Part shown: piece by piece, positions 59,340 through 64,000 of the stretch
Position numbering within the stretch: position 1 is the first letter of the stretch
How the letters are laid out: the number at the start of each line of letters is the position of its first letter
NCBI GenBank assembly: GCA_031841125.1
Contig: CM063106.1
Span: forward strand, 8,866,001-8,930,000
Reading direction: 5' to 3'
DNA length: 64,000 bases
DNA from: Acanthococcus lagerstroemiae
Lineage: Eukaryota > Arthropoda > Insecta > Hemiptera > Eriococcidae
Made by a program: the position numbers and the translations under genes
The notes under the pieces: generated by a model
What the model was told of the DNA's origin: nothing
The model's database searches: none
What the model saw: only the letters and a program-made list of their open reading frames with translations

Positions 59340-62300
59340 TAACTACAAAATAATCACCAGTTTTCCAAACATACGAGCAGTATTTTACTTTATTTACTTT
59401 TATCTGCGAAAATTAACGAAAGAGAAATTATCGTCAGTAATAGCGTGAACATTATTTTAATCATGATATCATTTCATGACTGTACTATCACGTCATAGTT
59501 AAGAAATTAAACGTATTAATTAGGCTCCTCTTCGATTTAAGTTTTTTTTTGTTTATTTTGTTTTTTTGGTCAGTACGGCTCGTGCTTAACTTCAAGATCA
59601 GTAAACTTGAAGGTTAAAGGAGGACAGCAGTGTTTCTTCCTAACTAAAGTCAGAAAACATGTGTCCGGGTATAGTCATTTAACAGTAAAACGAAAAATAA
59701 AACGTAGGTTCTTTACAGATAAGAATTAAAAAATCTAAGAATGTAATTAATTTTATTAGAATTTTTATCCGTAGTGGCTAATGAACTCGTACGACAAAAT
59801 TAGGGTTTCATAAGGTGGAGAGGGTTACTCAGTGAACCGATGTCACTTGCATTATAATATGCATATTGCTCCTTCCCCCCCCCCCCCCCGCCACATATGA
59901 AGGGTAACCGTTGCGTCATTAAGGGTAAAAATTAATCTCTATGACAGAGATGTAAGTATGAGCATGGATTAGAGAGACAGATCTCCCACTCACTGGCTTC
60001 AAGAAAGGGCATTTTCTTGGGTTAATTTCTAATAGATTTCAAAAAATTTACTAGCTTCACTCGCCATTTTGGCGATTCTATCTACACCACTTCCTAAAGC
60101 CAGGAGATTCTTATTTTCGAGAGTGTGTACGTCGTACCGTGTTCATAAGAATTCAAATTTACCGGAGAGCCAAAGAGAAGGGGTCAGCGTTTCCCATGAG
60201 GAGCATTATTATAACTTTCCTCAGCACGCACTTCTCCTCTAACAACTTACTATTAATCTTCGCAAGCAAATTAAATTTCTTCACTTTCTATTTCGTGAAA
60301 CGATTTTCTTAGTTATTAAAGCACATTTTCTCATTCACAGTAGTCATGTCACGTCTTTATCAAATCATCAAACCAACATACGTTGTAGAGGTTGAGCCCA
60401 CACATTTTTCCGTAAAAGCGTTGGATGTTACTGGAATGGGGCAGGGAGAGTGCAAATGATACCGGCGATTCTTTTTTTAAGTCCCTCAAAATTATTTCTT
60501 TAAACTGCTTTCCTCTGATACGCAATCATTTACCCTAGTTACCCGCGGAAGAGTTCCCCATTTGCAACCCTCAGCTACCCTCAGATTACCCAAAAACCCG
60601 ACAGTTCCCCTTGGTTCCCCTTTAGTTTTACCTAGGTGACTGGCGGGATTTTACGCATCGGGAATACGTATTACAAATTTTTATACCTAATGGGGATGAA
60701 ATTGTATTCATTAGCAATATTACCAGAAATGTTGCCCCTAATTTTTCCAGCGAAGTATTCGCCCTCCCTCTCCTCCCCTGACACCAGAATCCATGGTTTT
60801 AGGGGGAGCTTCGTACATAATAATTAGGAAGAAAGTTGGTGGGAACAAATTAATGAATACAAACCTTGGTGTTCGAAAGCAAACGTTTTCGTAGTTTCAC
60901 AGTTTTGGTCCGATGGTAGAATTTTTCTTCCCGGGGGAAATGATTCAGACATATTTTCGCTGATGATGTAATTGCTATTTTTCTTCTGGAATGAATAATT
61001 TCTCGTTTGCCTGATTTGTAACACACGTTTCAGTTGTGCCAGTCTGAAAAAAAAATCACAAGTCTTTCTGTTAACAAACAAAATTTTGGGTGAAAAGGAT
61101 GCTGGAGGTAATCCTATTCATCTTCGACACATTTTAATGGACCGTTTGTGTTATTGGAAGTATACAATTCAAATAAAAGAAGGATTAAGGGTCGTTAGTT
61201 GTAGGTAACGAACTCGAGTAGAAAATTAAATTTTTATAACTCGCTGATTAGTTCCCAACATTAAAATCAAAATTTCAGGTACATGTGGCATAATTGTAAA
61301 GTCAGAAAACGAACGTTCATTCTAAACATTTTCGTAGGTACTTACAATAAAATCGCGGAAATGAACATTTAAATATGAAATATTGTCAGAATTAATTACC
61401 TCGGGCAGGTATAAAGTGTAAGACCTAAATTATATCTCACATTTGAACTCGTCGGTGTTATGCTAAGCGTACTCTTGGGCAGAAAACAAAGTTGATCAAA
61501 TGCCAAACGTTTGCTAATTTTTATTTACTTTGATTCGCAATTAACATCATCAATTCACAGTCGATTCTGTGCGTGTCATAGATATTTGTGAACAGTTCTG
61601 GACATTATTCGAATCTGAAATTCGCTATTATAGCGTATAGCCCCGGCTCACCCCTCCTTCAGAGATGGAAACTGAACTGATATTTCCTTCCCGGAAATGT
61701 GGAAACCAAAATTCAAAATACTTGAAATATAGCCTACGTACCTGTGCTGTATACAGCTTCAAACAACATACAACTATAATAATCACTTATAAGTACATCA
61801 ACTAACAAAAAATAAAGAAATTCGCAGTAAAATTCTATAATCACCAGCGCACTAGTAGCATACAAGCTGTATTACCAGATAATTAAAAATGTCTGAAACC
61901 ATATCCTCCGTCAAATATCGCACTTTATCATAGTACGAATGTTCTTTATCTTTTCCCCCACCTATTGACGATATAGCATGCATGAACGTTCCTCCATTTA
62001 TCCCAATTCAGACTGATATGTTTTGAAATAGATAATACAAAAATCTGTAATGAAGCCGAAAAATACGTGATTTTATTCACGCGATCAATCTATTTTTGAG
62101 AAATGCAAATCTGCCAGTACAAATTACAAACAGGTATTATTTCTGATCTGAAGGACTCGTTATCGTTAATTTGACCTCACTGATAATAGAAAGGCAGAAG
62201 GTCGAAAAATATCTTATGTTAAAGGATGATATGATGTGCTCGGTATCATGTCCTCACTCATCATTCACGTGTAGAATGTATTATTCGAATTCGAACCTAT

Positions 62301-62580
62301 GCTCAAATGTATGGTAAAATGAACACTGTACAGTGTATTTTGCCCTCGAATGAATTTAGATAAACGCAAATTTAAGAAAGGTAGACCGCACTGAGACTGA
62401 TATTGAAAAATATGGGCGACCCCCTGGCCGCCATACAGCGGAAATTCCGAAGATATCACGTTTTCCTTTTACAGCACAAAGTCTTCTAGGCATTTCTTAT
62501 GGGAATTCTTTCGTGTGACGTCACAACGGATGTTCCACACACTTGGTTTTCCTGCAAATTCTGGATAAACCATCCGTGTA
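59340..62580. other. Intergenic, nothing recognised
   Basis: About 3.2 kb of AT-rich sequence with a C run at 59876-59889. Small frames carry no known domain. Confidence 0.45.
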
Positions 62581-62919
62581 CTTTACTTTGTGGAATTTTC
62601 GTCTCTAGCCTTCGTGTTTCGATCATATCTATGTTGTATTGTCATTAGTCTCTCGACTAGTAGGTTGCGTCTCTCCACTTTTTTTCTCTCCTGTGCTCTA
62701 ATCTTTTCATTTCTGAGGAAGATTTACACTTTGTATCCGTCATTATCTGCTCTTCATAGCTCATTCTTTGCCTTGCTTTCCAGTTCTTTCCCTCAACCAT
62801 TTCCTCTAGCAATAATAACAAAATATCTCCGGATGTCTTACAACTATATTACACTATAGATACACAACAATTTGAGATTTTAAAAAAAACCATAATGTGA
62901 GAATATATGATTCTATATG

Positions 62920-63225
62920 TATTTTCAACGAGGAATTTAATGTCAATGTTAATTTTTTGATTATAGTTCATTTTTTCCTATCTCAAATGGAAATTTTAGT
63001 TGATGATACTATACTAATCGAACAACTATTATGCTGGCAGTATATCCGTATCAGTGTAGCTATTCGTGGATGACAAAAAAGAATAAAAAGTGACAATGTT
63101 AATTTCGAGTATGGAAAATGAGAGGTTCTCGAGGGAAATAGTTAACGCCATCGTATTCAGCATTCAAAATACAGCTAAAATCATATAATCTCATCTCACT
63201 GTTTTTTTTATGCTGTTGTGTAGAT
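62920..63225. repeat. Dispersed repeat R, copy 2
   Basis: Diverged second copy of the sequence at 21585-21905, same orientation, with matching beginning and end (TTTTTTATGCTGTTGTGTAG). Several small insertions and deletions separate the two. Confidence 0.8.
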
Positions 63226-63469
63226 TCCAAATTTTTATTTTCCTTCCTATTGCCCGCCGAGCTCCAAGCCGAACTGCAGTACCCGTGGGGCGTGATAGTT
63301 GCATAACCCCCACCCGGATCTCATCGGTCACTGTACCTACAACCAGGGCTTTTTTTGTGGAGGCACGTGGGGGCACATAGTGCCCCCAAAGAAAATTTCG
63401 AAAATATCGAAAAATCGCCATAAAAACTGGAAAAAAAACGAAAGAATTTGATTATCCAAACTTGTTTTA

Positions 63470-64000
63470 AACTCTCCCAAGTCCAAAAATTCTAAAAATG
63501 TCAACATCCTTCTGGATCTGAATATATTTACTTTCAATACGCAGGGGTTAGCCAGTATGGAGAGGGTACTAGAATTCGAATGGGCCACCCGTAAAATTAA
63601 CTTCGATATTTTTGGATTATCAGAAACGAGGAAAAGCGGGGAAAATTGCAAAAAAGAGAGAACGGTACTTACTTCTTTTACTCCGGTCACACAAAAGGTT
63701 ACAGAGTAATAGGTTTTTATATCCATAAAAGACTGGTAAATAAAATTACAGAGGTGAGAAGTATTTCGGAGAGAATAAGTCTTTTGAAACTTGCGTTAGA
63801 CAGTAAAACAAAATTGTTATTAATTCAAGATACTCCCCCACAATACAGGCAGGCGATAAAGAAATAGAGGAGTTTTATGCATTTCTACAAAAAAAAAAAA
63901 ACCACAGGACGAGAGAGAGTATTACACAATATTTACGCACGACCTAAACGCACAATTGGGCAAAGAATATTTTTTTATCGAGGGCTTAATTTTTAAAAAT
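63470..64000 (+). pseudogene. LINE endonuclease domain, RTE-like, running off the window
   Basis: Reads FNTQGLASMERVLEFEWA, then FDIFGLSETRKSG (the catalytic glutamate motif of APE-type endonucleases), YRVIGFYIHKR and, in another frame after a break, HDLNAQLGKE (the 'GDxNA' box with H for G). Frame changes and stops suggest a dead copy. It is probably the 5' half of a LINE of the kind seen on the minus strand at 58-59 kb, but this is a separate copy in the other orientation. Confidence 0.7.

Noticed and set aside
1..64000. tRNA, rRNA, CRISPR arrays, prokaryotic operon features
   Set aside because: None recognised. The DNA is eukaryotic and the short direct repeats present are transposon target duplications or minisatellites. 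A tRNA scan would be needed to exclude single tRNA genes.

Overview
The window is AT-rich, intron-rich animal DNA, most likely from an insect. The genes have GT-AG introns and arthropod-like repeats surround them: R1-like, Jockey-like and RTE-like retrotransposon remains plus many small hAT, piggyBac and TA-type elements. I cannot fix the order or species from the sequence alone. All gene models come from reading splice sites, reading-frame phase and protein similarity by eye.

Five protein-coding genes can be supported. (1) A boule/DAZ-family RNA-binding protein on the minus strand: five coding exons between 409 and 11151, plus two candidate start exons far upstream (23614-23640 and 24576-24593). 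(2) PARK7/DJ-1, plus strand, 25696-27317, five exons, 187 aa. (3) LSM12, plus strand, 30120-31423, five exons, 217 aa. (4) PHF14, minus strand, 34603-40764, many exons, about 802 aa, with a start codon that appears to be split by an intron. (5) PSMD11/Rpn6, plus strand, 44387-45634, one uninterrupted 415-codon frame. Their roles (germ-line translation control, oxidative-stress protein, LSm RNA-associated protein, chromatin reader, proteasome lid) are unrelated, so this is an ordinary eukaryotic neighbourhood and not an operon. Boule and PARK7 face away from each other across about 1.1 kb, if the upstream start exons are right.

The rest is introns and intergenic DNA shaped by transposons. The 12-23 kb region (the inferred boule first intron) is a patchwork: a degenerate 'aattgataca...' tandem array broken up by other insertions, a Jockey remnant with a hAT-like element inside it, RTE-like remnants, a 932-bp TIR element and a truncated R1-like 3' end with a clear target-site duplication. 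The 28.7-29.7 kb region holds a hAT MITE next to a TTAA-flanked element that itself carries a nested insertion. The 41-54 kb region is rich in inverted-repeat elements. The 55-57 kb stretch is a GC-rich, frameshifted R1-like LINE flanked by a target-site duplication; 57.8-59.3 kb is an RTE-like LINE on the minus strand; the window ends inside a LINE endonuclease domain.

The most striking structure is at 48670-51828: a 3.2-kb unit made almost entirely of two inverted arms of about 1.1 kb with a roughly 110-bp loop, flanked by a near-perfect direct repeat. Its left arm is interrupted by an 840-bp TTAA-flanked element, and the right arm preserves the matching empty site. If transcribed it would fold into a very long hairpin. 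I saw no sign of a new enzymatic system.
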